Positions 1 through 12,897 of a stretch of 64,000 nucleotides of DNA are shown piece after piece (within the stretch, counting starts at the first letter, position 1; each line of letters opens with the position of its first letter). The notes below the pieces were generated by a model. The model ran no database searches, was not told where the DNA came from, and saw only the letters and a list, made by a program, of their open reading frames with translations. The DNA is taken from the NCBI GenBank assembly GCA_963978545.1, contig OZ021727.1, positions 59,222,487 to 59,286,486 on the forward strand. Reading direction: 5' to 3'. A program made the translations under genes and the position numbers. Source of the stretch: Linyphia triangularis. Lineage: Eukaryota > Arthropoda > Arachnida > Araneae > Linyphiidae.

Positions 1-282
1 GACAATCCTTTGGAACCACCAGCTACCATGAAACTCACTGGCGAAAACATAGCAAATATGATCAGAAACGGTTCACAATTCGAAATAGAGAAGCTCCCTT
101 GCCATACTCAAGCAGTTGAAAGGCATGTGTGATTAGTAACACAAGCATCAATGGTAACGTGTCGAGCAGAAGCCAGGGATGGATACATTCGCAGTTTAAT
201 CATGTCACGAAAGGGACTTCCTAAGTTTGGCACCATAATTAACTTTTTTGGACATCACGTTGAATCTAAAATTGAGGACTGA
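1..282 (+). pseudogene. C-terminal fragment of an uncharacterised, probably transposon-associated protein, with an in-frame stop
   Basis: Frame 1 is open from the window edge and ends at TGA 280-282, giving about 93 codons, interrupted by one in-frame TGA at 130-132. The reading continues sensibly across that stop, with a segment KLPCHTQAVER before it and EARDGYIRSLIMSRKGLPKF after it. This layout resembles the C-terminus of uncharacterised proteins that are multicopy in arthropod genomes, which I associate with mobile elements, but I cannot name the family. The 5' part lies outside the window. It is opposite in strand to the surrounding Dscam-like gene. The internal stop and the position inside a host intron argue for a dead copy. 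Confidence 0.5.
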
Positions 283-1241
283 TTGAAATAAATTGCAAGT
301 TAGTGATATATTATTGAAACAACAATGTTTTCCAGTTTCATTTTGTAATTAAAACTGTTTTTGAGTCATAAGATAAAACTATTGTAAACCTAAAATTTAA
401 ATAAAAAAATTGATTTTTTTCCATTTTTGACGTTAACATTCCTTTCTTTTACCAGCTGTGTGGAACCTGAAGATGATGAATGATTTCGTTGGAATTTTTT
501 TGCAATATTTTTTTTGCCAAATTGCACCATTTGTTGAGTCAGGAAACATCAAAATAAAAAAAATAAAAAAAATTGCCCTTTTCTCTCCACCCTACTGTGC
601 AATTTAAGAAAAGTATATTTAAAATGCATTTGTTCCGAGCACTCTGAGTGTTCAAGTAATTTGTTCTGTGAAAATAATTTAATGTTTTTTAAACTGACTT
701 GGTATTTTTTATATTCAAGCAATTAAATGTTTTATATTATTTTTAATTCATTTTGCATTAATCTTAAACCATCTTAATATATTCATCATGATATCGATTT
801 TGAGTAAAATAGAAATAATAGAGTAATAGGGTAGAATATAAAATAGAATACATATACTCGAATCTTCTGTAAGGATTCACCTGTTGCGATTATTTTTTTC
901 TAATTGTAACCAGAATTCAAATGAAAATTAAACAATGATTTTGTAATATTAATGATTTAATTGAAAAATAGAGAATTCATATTTTATGAAATTTCCGTCA
1001 TTCATAAGTAATGAACAATAAATGTGATTTTTAAAATATATTGTAAATTTTTTTTCTGACAGTCATATTTTTGCTGTTTACTCGAGTTGCGTAGTAGAAG
1101 GAAGCTTTACAGTAGTAACGTTCATATTTAAATTTTTCTATTCCATAGATTACTTTGAATTTGTGTTCACAATTAATTTTCCAAATATCTATCTATATAT
1201 ATATATATATTAGACAAAAATGATAACGTGCTAGCTAATAG

Positions 1242-1243
<2 letters not shown>

Positions 1244-1320
<77 letters not shown>
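1244..1320. repeat. (TA)n microsatellite
   Basis: An essentially pure TA dinucleotide run of about 77 bp, preceded at 1190-1210 by a shorter TA run. Confidence 0.95.
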
Positions 1321-1323
<3 letters not shown>

Positions 1324-2375
1324 TTCTTTTTTTTTTCTGGAGTTAGTATTTTCTGGAGTTAGCACGAAACGCCATTAATCTGGTCTCGTCTAGCTTTCCT
1401 CGGTGTGGACCGATCCATTCGCGATCACCCATCTATAAAGACCTCTGTTTTCTGTTCAACTACATCTTTTGATATCATTTAAATATTCACGCTAGCCAAT
1501 CGTCGACACCGTCTCCTACCGTCATTGGAAATAAACTTTTATTTAACACGAAAACGACTTGCTTCTTATGATGGTCAACCACCAGCGTCCCGTTGTGCTA
1601 TAAAAATCAACTTTTAAAAATGTGAACACTCATCCTCCAAAAATGTTTTTTTTTCTTGAATATAAAACACGAATTTTTTCAGAATTAAAAAAAAAAAGGT
1701 TCCTCAAGGTCACTGAATTTACATAAAAATAGCCAAAATTATGCAAAATGGGGTATTTTTTTATTAGCTACATTAAGTACTATTAATGTCAAAATGAAAT
1801 TTCTTTCAATTATGAAATATTCACAAATTGTATGAATTATGTTTTTGCTCTGGGTAGGTAGAGATATAAATATTTCTAAAATCAAGATATATATTATATA
1901 TATACATATATTTTTACGTATTGTTTTATTATCTTTTATTTCCTACACAAAACACTTCCTGAATTTGGTTGGTAATTTAATAACAGCTTTTCAAATAACG
2001 ATGCTAAAGCGTCATTTCAGTGTAAAGATTTTTCTGCATTTTGATTCGTTAATTTTGCATATTTCTCTTGTTTCATTTAATTTTTACCTCCGAGCTTTTA
2101 GGAGTGGAGTAGCTGTATTCACACCATGGATTGAGAAAAAATAATTTTTTTATTGCATATATTACATTGAACTTAGATAGCGAATAATTGTTGTTTACTG
2201 TTATATACTAGAATAGAATGAAATTTGTTGTGCAGGTAGAAATATTTTGAAGAAGACACAAACAACACAAAACAATGATAAAAATTACTTTTTTATCTAA
2301 ATATTAGGGTTCCTAAAAATAGGCAAGAAAGTGTTTTTCAATTTCTCTGAAAAAAGTAATTCAAACAATGAAAAT

Positions 2376-3240
2376 CAGAAAATTAAAAGCTTGTGAAGTA
2401 TCCTCTGGCAACCACCCATTCATCACAACGATTTTCATGCTTTCATTAAGAGTTTTGATTAACTCAGTTTTCAAATTTGCCTGAACCTGTAAAGTGTGGT
2501 TTTGAATATTGGAAACGAGCTTGGTGGGAGACAGGGAGCTGCAATTCGTCTTCCAATCATGTCTCACATATATTTTTCGGGTTGAGGTCTGGAGAGTTTG
2601 CAGGCTACTGCATGGGCTTAATGTCTTTACTTTTAAAGAAGTCGTCGTCCAAGGCTGCATGGTGAGGAGTCACGTTATCATTCTTGTAAATGAAATCAGG
2701 ACCAACAGTAGCTCAAAAAAGGTGAACAGTTGGTTCAGGCATTTTATCTATATACCCCTTAACGATAATAGACCTCTTATCAAAGATACGGACGTCTATC
2801 TGACCGTCTAATATGAAACCATCCCAGACCTTCCAAAACTATGCTTTGATGCTATTCCGTGATGTTTGTTTCGTAAAAACGATTACCACGCTTTCTCCAG
2901 ATTGTGGTACGATGAATTTCTAATTTGAATCTGGACTCGCTTATCTCCATTGTTGGTGACTCCATTGCTGATGTTCTAAACTCCAAAATAAACGTACACG
3001 TTTACAAATAGATCTCAGGCGGGGGCAAACTGTGCGTTGTTTGGCATAGAGGACAACAGTTTGGCTCGAAACTTTGACTCCTTTTTACGATTTCAAGGGC
3101 TAAAAGAAGTTGACTGGCAGATATATTTCTCTGACGTCTTGAGGTAATCGTTAAATTACTGACTTGTCGAGTGGTTGCTACCTTTAGTCGACCAGGAACT
3201 GATAGTCGTGTAACATTTTCAATTGCTTATAACCTCTTTC
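2376..3240 (-). pseudogene. Decayed Tc1-like transposase
   Basis: Minus-strand translation gives fragments of a Tc1/mariner DDE transposase. Around 2680 the segment PDFIYKNDNVTPHHAAL matches the region of the second catalytic Asp (the D of the NDN motif). It is followed by an in-frame TAG and then PANSPDLNP, the conserved block just before the third acidic residue. Upstream, a stretch beginning VWDGFILDGQ fits the family's VWG-type block. Downstream, near 2400-2560, the frame shifts once into a C-terminal tail with an LIKTLNESM-like helix. Stops at several points and at least one frameshift show it is inactive. I found no terminal inverted repeats. It lies in the intron in the same orientation as the host gene. 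Confidence 0.65.
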
Positions 3241-3322
3241 AAAGTTTTAAAATGACACACTGAAGTACATTTAAACCTTCTGACCCTTCCGCTTGTAATT
3301 AACCATATTACAGAATGCGGAT
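3030..3322. repeat. Direct repeat, copy 1 (offset 479 bp from copy 2)
   Basis: About 293 bp starting CTGTGCGTTGTTTGGCATA and ending near ACAGAATGCG recurs at 3509-3801 with scattered substitutions and the same length. Its left part overlaps the N-terminal coding region of the decayed Tc1-like transposase, so this is a partial tandem duplication of that element or two neighbouring insertions. Confidence 0.85.
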
Positions 3323-3508
3323 TATTTTACCTTTCATAAACATGCCCAAAATACTTTTTTAGTTTTCAAACGTTTAGCTTATTATTGAACAGTGATTAAT
3401 AGCAAAAATTTATGAAATGTTTACATATTACCAATATTCACTAAGGATGTTATATACTCTCTCCGACGTGTGACGTTGTTATACGCTTGTTGACTTGTTT
3501 CTTGTCGA

Positions 3509-3801
3509 CTGTGCGTTGTTTAGCATAAAGGCCAACTGTTTGGCTCGAAACTTTGACTCCTTTTTATGATTTCAAGGACTAAACGAAGTTGACTGGAAGA
3601 GATCTTTCTCTGACGTCTCGAGGTAATCGTTAAATTACGGACTTGTCGAGTGGTTGTTACCTTTAGTCGACCAGGAACTGATCGTCGTGCAACATTTTCA
3701 ATTGCTTATAACCTCTTTCAAAGTTTTAAAATGACACAATGAAGTACATTTAAACCTTCTGACACTTCCGCTTGTAATTGACCATATTACAGAATGCGAA
3801 T
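3509..3801. repeat. Direct repeat, copy 2
   Basis: Second copy of the 293-bp repeat at 3030-3322. The two copies stay collinear with no visible indels and are separated by 186 bp of unrelated AT-rich sequence. Confidence 0.85.
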
Positions 3802-5269
3802 AAAATGATTTTCATGTACATACTGTTTTATCTTCATATGATGATTTTTCACAAATAGTTTTAAACCTTTGTAACAATTTCAATGCCTTTTTTTGACGTA
3901 TTTTACAAATTATTTTAAACTATTGGTCATCAGTGTATTTATACCATATGTGCATTCACTTCAGATTTATGTGTCGTATATTTAATAAATATGTTAAATA
4001 CTGGGATTAAACATAATAATATATGTTTTGATAATTTTTATAATTCTTAAGATAAACTATAATGTATTTAGTAGGATTTGTCTTATTTTCGAAGGTGTTA
4101 ATTTTTTAAGAGACACCTTTTCATTTTATTCCGTTTGAAGAAAAAAAATAAAAAAGGAAAAAAAAAATCACTATTTTTTAAAAAAATTAAATGATATTTG
4201 GAGGTTGCTAACAGCTTTGCAATATCTGATAAACTTAACATTACACAAACATTGCAATTAATATGTTTCATGTATTTACTAGAATATATAATTATTCGAC
4301 CAGTAGTTATTGAATCATTTTATATATTAAGCTTCAAGTAGCTTATTTTGATTTTAGTCCAAGTAATTAATGTCAATTTAGTAGTACTATATCCATTTTA
4401 ACTAAAGAACTAAAATTAGAGAATAGAGAAAGTAATAAATTTGATATTTTGAAATTATTTCTTTAATTGATGGCCCTTCTCTTTATTTATGATTGCCGAT
4501 ATTGTTTTTGTAATTAAAAAAAAAAAAAAAAAAACAATAAAAAAACTAAACCTTACTCCTTAAAACTGAATTAACATTAACCATTTAACTTTTTTTTAAC
4601 TGTAAACGCAACTATTTTATTGTTTATATTTATGTTCTTTTGATGCAACTGCAAGTGGTTTTTCAGCTGCCGTTTATTGAAACTGGTGTCATACTGATAT
4701 ATTTAATCCTTCTCACTATTTGTGAGATTAGTTTGAATTACCTACACATTTTCTAAATCATCAATTTCATCGTGACAATGACTTCATTGTCTTCAATGAC
4801 AAAAACTACTACAAGAAAATAAACCATGATATGGGTCATAGGCCAAGTATCATCCTCACAGAAATATAGACATGGTTTCGCTTTTGGATGGATTTTTTTA
4901 TTATTATTATTTATTTCTAGCTGATTTTGAAGCAAACATTAAAAATGCTAGTCAATAAACTGTATACATGTCATGTAGACTAAAGTCCGAATACCAATGA
5001 AATTAAAACACGTGGTTGCTAAAATAGAAAAAAAAAAAAAAAAAAATTCGTCATTGGGCAAACTTGAGAAAGTTAAGCAGTAAATGTGTGCATGAACATC
5101 AGGGTTCGTACTCTTTGGGCGGAGAAATATTCCATGACTTTTCATCGAACACAATTACTTTAAATATATCAAGATTTCATAATTTTCTTTCATTACTAAG
5201 ATTTTATTATAAAATATAATGTACATTGTACATAAAACATTAGCAATAAGTGTGTTAATGATTATATAT

Positions 5270-6003
5270 ATAACTAGCTAAATACCCATGCTTCGCTACG
5301 AAATTTTAACATGTGCAATATTTTAGCTAGCTGTGAGGACTTGCGTTGCGGAAATTCGTGTCATTCGTGTATAGGACCCAGTTTTTAGCACTTCGCTCGC
5401 AGGAAGGTTCATCCGCAAAATCGAGCTCGCTTCGTTCGCTGAAAAGTTCATGGACACATAAATACAGGCTTATTTCACTCGTTAAAAGGTTCATTGCTAT
5501 GCAAGAATAGGCTCGCTTCGCTCGTTGAAATGCTCATTGCTGCGTAAGTATCTAATTGCTACGTAAAGACTTAATATTGGAAGCCTCTCCTTTGTCAAGA
5601 AAAAAAAATTCCCGTTAATACAATAACACAACACCCCTTGACGATTGATTTAACACGCGTTTGTGGAGTTAATTAATTAAAAAAAAAATTAAAATTCTGT
5701 TTTTCTAAAGTCTAATTAGAAGGCCAAAACTACTTATGTTGAAAATTTCAGAGCTGTAGCCCTATTAGATATCGTTTTGTAACATATTTATTTATTAATT
5801 AAAAATATTAATTAAAAAAGAACTAATTAAAATTTTAACATTTTGTTTATGATGCTTACAATTAGAAGACCAAAACTACTTATGCTGAAAATTTCAGAGC
5901 TCTACTCCAATTTTAAGTAGGTTTCTATAGATCCACAGAGCCACAGACAGACAGATAGACAGACAGACATACAGACACACAGCTTGTTTTATTATTATAG
6001 ATG
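5270..6003. repeat. Unclassified interspersed repeat with internal subrepeats and an ACAG-rich tail
   Basis: The segment opens with ACTAGCTAAATACCCATGC and ends in an ACAGACAGATAGACAG-type tract followed by ATTATTATAGATG, a layout typical of dispersed non-coding repeats in arthropods. Between 5390 and 5545 four diverged subrepeats carry variants of CTCGCTTCGCTCGTTGAAA followed by TTCAT. A second internal duplication of about 48 bp (5713-5760 and 5860-5907, offset 147 bp) shares CAAAACTACTTATG and GAAAATTTCAGAGCT. No protein is encoded. The element class is not decided by what I can see. Confidence 0.6.
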
Positions 6004-7959
6004 AAAAAGCTGACAATGGAGATTTTTCTTTCTCTCACATTTTTATATTTTAAAGTGAAAAAAACTTCAATTGCCTGAAGCAACCCTTAAATTTTATTTA
6101 AATTACCCAAAATTTTTACTCATGTGTTTTCTAACCAAAAGGAATTTTTTGAGAAGGTGTACTGTTAAAATTTTAAAAATTATTCTTTTAGTGGCATATA
6201 AGACGCACCCGAGTATTTAGTCTTAATTATACCATTGCTAAATTTAAAAATGACCTAAAAAATTAAGTAAATAGTTCTGTTGTTACTTCCTTTCAACAAC
6301 AAATGATTTTGTTCGATAGAAATTTTGAAAAATTTCTAACAAACTAAGGAATTTTAAACTCTGAAATACAAAGCATTTATATAAAAAAAAAATATAGTTT
6401 TTCATCTTTAAATATATAATCTCCAATTTCTAAAAATAATGTTTGCATCATTCGTTATTTCGTAAAAAGATTACGTCTTTTACACAACCAATTTTTTTTA
6501 AGAAGACCATTTCTGCATATACTATTTCAATCAATTTTGAAAAGTAAATAGGAAAGAGGCATTCTTTTGAAGAAAATCATGAAAACGGAAGTGGTTAGAT
6601 TAAAAGGGTAATCATATTAGAATGAGTAATAGGCTTTTGAAGTAATTTCATCTTATTTCAAGATTTTGTTTCTTTTCTCATTTTGCATTATCGAATTTTC
6701 TTTCAAAGACAGAAATTAAATCCGGTTTCATTTTGTGTAAAGATAATTGTTATCAATGATTTATGAAGATATATTTTGGCTTAGGGAAATTTTGCTATAA
6801 AATAATTGATGTTGAAATTGATGTGAAATATTGAGTGTCGAAATTCCCAGTTTGAATTTTTTTTTTTTATAAATAATTAAATCCTTAGTACTAATTTTAA
6901 ACTTTAACAGTAACGTAGAACGTCAGGCTATCTGCGAAAGGTTATGATTGAGATTTTGTAAATAAATGCTCATAACGTAGATAGTTGGTAAATTTTTATT
7001 CCATCTTAGATGGCAATAAATTTGATTTGTTGTTTGTATTTTTACTATAAAATTTCTATATTAGTAAAGAAATTACAAGATATAAAGCAGTGACAACATT
7101 TACATGAAATTCATTTATTTTAGAAGATTGTGCAAAGTTACCAACCTATAATATTTTTCATGTGGTTGAATCAAAGTGAGGTTGGGTTTGAATTGCGAAC
7201 AAGGCTCAGTTTTTTTACGATTCGAAGAAAGTTATAGTTTTTTCGGATTGAAGCTCAAGTGTCAGCTTGAAAGCGAATGAATAAGCTTCTGTAATGGAAA
7301 TTATAATAATACTCTTTGAGAAGAATAAAGTGTTTAATTTTTAATCCAGATTAAAACACCATTCTTCATGAAAAAATTTTACTAGAATATTCCAAGATAT
7401 TTCATGGGATTTGGTATGTTTTGCAAATAAATATTCTGATCAATTAGGTTTGATCAAAAGATTATAAAGTACACAAATAAGTAAAGTATATTTATTTTAA
7501 AGCCTGTTGCATGAAATACCTACATCATGAAATATTTACTCCATGAAATACCTATCGAACTATCACTGATAAGCTTTCATTCAATAGTGCAAACAAGATG
7601 ATGAAATAAGATTTTGTTAGTGTAATTTGAAGATTTTTGAATTAGAAATAACATGTTCTAGAAGCATATTTTTCTTCTAGTTATCTCATGGTACGTTGCT
7701 ATGAAATAGTTTACCAAATATCTCAAAAAAGTAACACACTATGTACATTGTATGTAATAAACTACGTACGTATATTTTATTAAATATCTAAGGTAACACG
7801 CTATGAAAGCGAATAAATTCAAATATTTTCTGCTTAACAAATATCGTAAAAATTCACTACACTGTCAACTCAAGTACTTTTGCTCTTCAATATAATTTTA
7901 CTAATTAGTTAAATTACGCCTATGATTAAGTTTTAGATGAATAACTGTAATACTCTGAT

Positions 7960-8120
7960 GAGTTAAGGTCACCTGATAGCGTTGAAAATAGATCTCAGTC
8001 CTCGCATGGTGAAGGTGCCGGGTTCGAATCCTGGGTTTGGCATAGATGTTCGTTGTGGTTCAGAATACACGTTAATCTGTCAGTCGTGGTTTGATTAACC
8101 GTCATTGTGTATAAAAATAG
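7960..8120 (+). mobile_element. tRNA-like SINE fragment
   Basis: A perfect RNA polymerase III B box, GGTTCGAATCC, lies at 8021-8031, preceded by a tRNA-like run (CTCGCATGGTGAAGGTGCCG) and followed by a non-tRNA body. The A box is poor (near TGATAGCGTTG). The family differs from the SINE pair at 25.6 and 29.3 kb. Boundaries are approximate and I found no target duplication. The right side abuts the hAT-type MITE. Confidence 0.5.
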
Positions 8121-8131
8121 GTTGTTGAGCA

Positions 8132-8759
8132 CATAGGCGCCAACTACTCAGGGGAAGAGGAGGAAATGGATCCCTGGTCCCTCAACAGCTGGGGCAAAGG
8201 TATTATTTCGCCCCTGCTCCTAAAATTTTTAAAAATGTATTTTTCCGATATAAAATATTGCGTAAAAATACATCTTTTAATGTTCTAAAGAAAAAAAAAA
8301 ATCTCATATAAATAAAAGGTAAACACAATTTTTGTAAGCACACTAACACTACCCCTCCTTCTCTCCCAAATGAGAATCAAGTAAGTGTAGCAGATCTTTT
8401 GAGCAATTCCCAATTTTTTTTTACTATTTTAAAGTATTGTATGATATTGGAATAAATAATTTTGTAATGGAGAGATTAATGGCTATGTTTTCATGAGTAT
8501 CCAGAATTATTAAAACGTCCTTTCTTCATATACATTTTATCATATATATTTTAACACATATATTCTAAAATAATATATGATATTGAAATAAATTAGTTTA
8601 TTAAGTGTTTATGAACTAATTTAATCCAAATAACTTTGCTATGTAAATCACAAGCAGTTTGAGTACAATTTATTACGAGTTAAGATCAGTTCAATATATT
8701 TAGATGATAGATCATGAAAAAAGTCGACACCGTGTTAAAAGTGAAAATTTGCGCCTATG
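8132..8759. mobile_element. hAT-type MITE (non-autonomous DNA transposon)
   Basis: The left end CATAGGCGCCAACT (8132-8145) and the reverse complement of the right end, CATAGGCGCAAATT (8746-8759), match at 12 of 14 positions. They are flanked by 8-bp direct repeats with one mismatch, GTTGAGCA (8124-8131) and GTTAAGCA (8760-8767). An 8-bp duplication with short inverted ends is the signature of the hAT superfamily. The 628-bp interior has no transposase and would need a transposase supplied in trans. Confidence 0.7.
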
Positions 8760-10604
8760 GTTAAGCATATACAACCCAAACAGCTGATGTGTTAGGTAAA
8801 TTATTTATATGGTTATAAATACAGTGAGTTAAAATCTATCATTTTGTAATCACTATTTATTAAAATATGTCAATTAATTGAGATTATTAAAAAAGATTTT
8901 TAGTCGATAGAACCATTAATAAAATACGTTTGGGACTTTTTTTCTATTATAACATAAATATTTTTTTTACTTCTATTTCTTTCAATTTAAATTCTCAAAA
9001 TGATTTTCTAATTTTTCTCGTTACATTACACTTAGTGAATTAAGTTTTCTTTCTCATTTATGTTTAGGTTAATTTTTCACTTTATAATCGGATAGAAAGG
9101 AAATAGCGATGAACGCCATGACATTTTTCTGAGTTTGATCATACCAATCTTTATAAGAAAAAATGCAATTTGGCAAAAGTTGGCCATTTTGAAATTTTTT
9201 AGAAAATTTCTAAAATTTATTGCGACACATTTTTGTCACTTGCGTTGGTGTTAATCATAGAGTTTCATGTTTAAAATTCAAAGATAAGGAACTCATTAAG
9301 TACTCTTAAAAATGTTAAAGGCCATTGGATAATACTTCTCCTTCTGAAGTTGAAGTAAAAATCCTGCTTTTGATGGAACAAATTGATTATTTTTATAGTA
9401 GATTAAATCTAATTCGTAAAATCTTGTCTAAGAATAATTTGTTTGTTTTATGTGTAATATTTATGTAGATAAAAAATTTAAATATGTAACTATATATTCT
9501 ATTTTTAAACTGATTTGATTAAGGTGCCCAAAAATAACGGAAATATCAATTTTTTAATTTTTATTCCATAATGTGGAGAATATCTTTCTGAATAGCTGTG
9601 CAAAAATTTATACTTGTACCTTTGATAGATAAAATGTTGTATTGTATTTTATAAATGATCTCACATAATCATAGCTCAAAAAGAAATCTTTAACGCTGTT
9701 TTTTTCAGTTAGTTATTTTTCTGTTTGAGTATTGTTTAAATCTCTAAGGCTTTTTTCTAAATTTAGTTTGGATTGGGAAATTTTTATAACGTATTTATAT
9801 ATATCTGATGAACAAACGTTAGCATGGAATAACGTGTGATATGTTTAGTTTTTTTTTTAAATTAAAAATTTGAAAATTTGAAAAAAAAGTCATTTTTTCT
9901 GCTGTTTTTAGTATAAAAACATATAAAACCTTTTCCATAACTGCATCTTCAAATCCAGACAAACTATTGTTAACAATTATAATACAAATATATTTTGAAC
10001 ATTTCATCGAAAAATACTTAAAATTGTGGAAAAGAATAGTATTTTAAAAAAAGTTTGAAAATAAAAAAAAATTGAATTCATCAAATATTATTTATTCAAA
10101 ATATTTTTGTAGGTTAAATTATGTTTACTTAACATCAACACAATGTAAAATTACAAGAGTTTAAATTTTAGTAGTGCAAGTTCTGAAAATAATTTTTTGA
10201 GTACTTTAAACGTTTTAATTTAGAATGTTGCCTATATTTACACCTAGTAGTTTTTACATTTGCCCGCAATATTTTTAGCTTTTAAAAATAGAGGATTACG
10301 ATTTAAAATACAATTACATCATAGACCGAATGACTAAACCATTTTTCAATTACATCTACTAATTTTTTTCAAAATACATGAGTTTTTTTAAATTTGTTGC
10401 CGAAGAATAGGCAAAGTAATCTTAATAGTTTGTTTATGAAAAAAGTTAATACAAAGCTACATTTTTTTTTTAAATTAAAATTAACTGCATACAATTCAAA
10501 CTGCACAGTTAAAAGTAAAAAAAAAATTTAAAAAAATAGAAAAATCTTTTATCACAAGACTTAGTTTAAAATAATCATATAAATTATCTGAAGTTACCAA
10601 TAAC

Positions 10605-10643
10605 GATGCTTAGTCTGATACTTCTGTAATCAGACTAAGTATC
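10605..10643. repeat. Short inverted repeat (hairpin)
   Basis: Arms GATGCTTAGTCTGAT (10605-10619) and ATCAGACTAAGTATC (10629-10643) pair at 14 of 15 positions around a 9-nt loop. The pairing does not extend outward, so it is too short for a typical miRNA precursor. Confidence 0.6.
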
Positions 10644-12681
10644 ATTTTTATCTGACAGCACTTGAACAGAAATAATCAACACACGACAGTATAAATTCTT
10701 CGTTTTCTATTATAACCCTAATTATGAGTCATCAAGTTCTAAAAACACTCATCAAGCGGAAACTCAATAACAAAAATCGTATCTATAGGTTTGTGCTTCT
10801 AAAATTAGAAGCTGCCTTTCAAATCCCTCAACGCTTTCTAAATTGATTTACGGATAGTTTCCAAAATCGTTTTTCCGTTATTGCCCCCAATACGAAGCCC
10901 AAAGGTAGCAGAAGTCGAAATATTTCATTAAAGGACGGATAGCGCGGTGATTGGAATGTAGCAGTCGATTCTTTTCGCAAAGATCACCCCCTACTTTAAT
11001 TAATGGCAGACGAGAAAATAGTTTGCGAGCGTGTTTATTTTTAGTAATGAGTGGCAACGGGACTCTCTCTGATAATCTTCATCAACCTGACACCGGGAAA
11101 ATATTTCAGGAATTCGCCTGTTCGTGCAAACTTTATATTGGCTTTTGTGTAGCGACTTTTGGAATGATGGCAAGCTGAGATTTTTGGCATTTTTGGAGGT
11201 TTCTTCGGGATTTGTTCTGTCAGAAGTACGTATATATGGTTGAAATACTCTGAAATAAAAGTTGAGGGGTAGCCTATATACTTAAAGAGTTAACTCTTTA
11301 TAAGGAGCATACACTTTAAAAGACTATATCACTAATTGCAATGATTAAAATGTGTATGTGTAAAAAGTAATAGTAATTTACATAATTTAGCAAAAAAGTT
11401 TTTGTTTTTGATTTGGAACATTTTAAATTGGTATCTATGAATGTATCACTATAATTGTAAAAGTATATTTTTTTATTTAAATTTATATAAGAAGTATGCT
11501 TTTAAAGTTGCCTATTATTTTAATTTTTCTAACATATCGTTTACACTTCACAATTATTTGGCTAAAAATGTATTAATTGAAATGTGGTTGTTGAAGGAAC
11601 TGTAAGACATTTCCTGAAATTTGAACTTTTAACTGTTACTTAAATACATTTTTGCAGGAATTATTCCAAAGTAAGTTAAAAAAATACGTTAAAAAATTGA
11701 ATATGTGTAAACATATTTGCTTTCCTTTTTTGGCACGCACATGAAACAATTTTTGAAAAGACAATTAATTTCGTATATAAAAGTAAAAATTTTAAGTTCA
11801 TATCAGGATAAGGAATATAAAAAAAGAACTTAAATCTCATTTGCCTAGAAACAGTAACATTTAATCAAATGTATGATGGTTAGTTTCTTAAAAACATGGT
11901 GATGATAAATAAAACCAATGAGTAATATTAAATTGTATTGACCACAGATATTATATCACCGAAATGACTTGCTGTAAAAAAAAAAAAAAAAAAAAAATCG
12001 TCATCATAAAATCAAGTTTCGTACTTTCAACAGTCATATTCTTTTTGATGATAAACATTACTTTTATGTATAATATATAAAACAATAGACTATACACATT
12101 ACAATGTTGAATCTTATTAAATTTTAGAGAAATTAAGTATGTAAGCTAAATAACATTCCTCAAGTCTCACATGAACTGAGTGCATCTTCTATTTGTTTGG
12201 TAACTTTTCTCTGTAATCAAAAATATTTTGCATTTGCCAAAAAATTGCCTACAGTTTAAAGGAAACATGAGCAGTTACTTATAAGCATTTAAATAACTGA
12301 CATTCTCATCTAAATCATGCGAAAAACCATTCATTTTGTATGAAAGAAAAGTAGTAGATGAGAACTTTCGTACGGTATACAAAAGTAAAATAAAAAGGCT
12401 ATACTTGCTTACGTACAAAATCAAAATTTATTTGAAAAAGATTTTGATTTGATTGTAAAGTTTAAGAACCAAAAAGTAATTTGCAGCCTTTTAATTAAAA
12501 CTGATTTTCAAAATCTGATGATTTTTTTTATTGTATCAACTGTATTAAATTCTAAAAATAAGTGCAACAATTAAAAAACAATTCAAATTTCTAAAAAAAT
12601 TATTTTATTTAATTTTATTTGTTTTTATTGCTATTAAAAAATTTGTTGAATAAAAAGCAATTAGTTTTCAATATTTCTTAA

Positions 12682-12897
12682 CCCTTAACTGCTGTGGTTG
12701 GGTAGTTTGATATTTTTGGCGCAAGGGCAACATGTGGTCTCTACAGCGCCAAACAATTTAATGAACATCAGATTAAAATTTAAGAAACATAGTATCGGAA
12801 AAATAATTTTAAAGTCAAAGATGAAATATTTTAGGGGATGGAAGCATTCCACAAAAAATGACTCGCGGTCTGTCAGACCGCACACAGCAGTTGAAGG
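12682..12897. mobile_element. piggyBac-type MITE, 216 bp
   Basis: The element is bounded by TTAA on both sides (12678-12681 and 12898-12901). Its ends are inverted repeats: CCCTTAACTGCTGTG on the left and, as reverse complement, CCTTCAACTGCTGTG on the right. TTAA target duplication with CCC-like termini is characteristic of piggyBac elements. Inside the right end is a palindrome, GCGGTCTGTCAGACCGC. There is no transposase. Confidence 0.7.

Noticed and set aside
1352..1610. Possible solo LTR (GC-richer block with ATAAA signals)
   Set aside because: I found no second copy, no TG/CA ends with a target duplication and no internal domain nearby.
5100..5150. Short segment resembling a widespread transposon end (GGGTTCGTACTC and TTCCATGACTTTTC)
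   Set aside because: It is only about 50 bp, with no inverted partner or target duplication, too little to classify.
10605..10643. miRNA precursor
   Set aside because: The stem is 15 bp with no outward extension, too short for a typical animal precursor.
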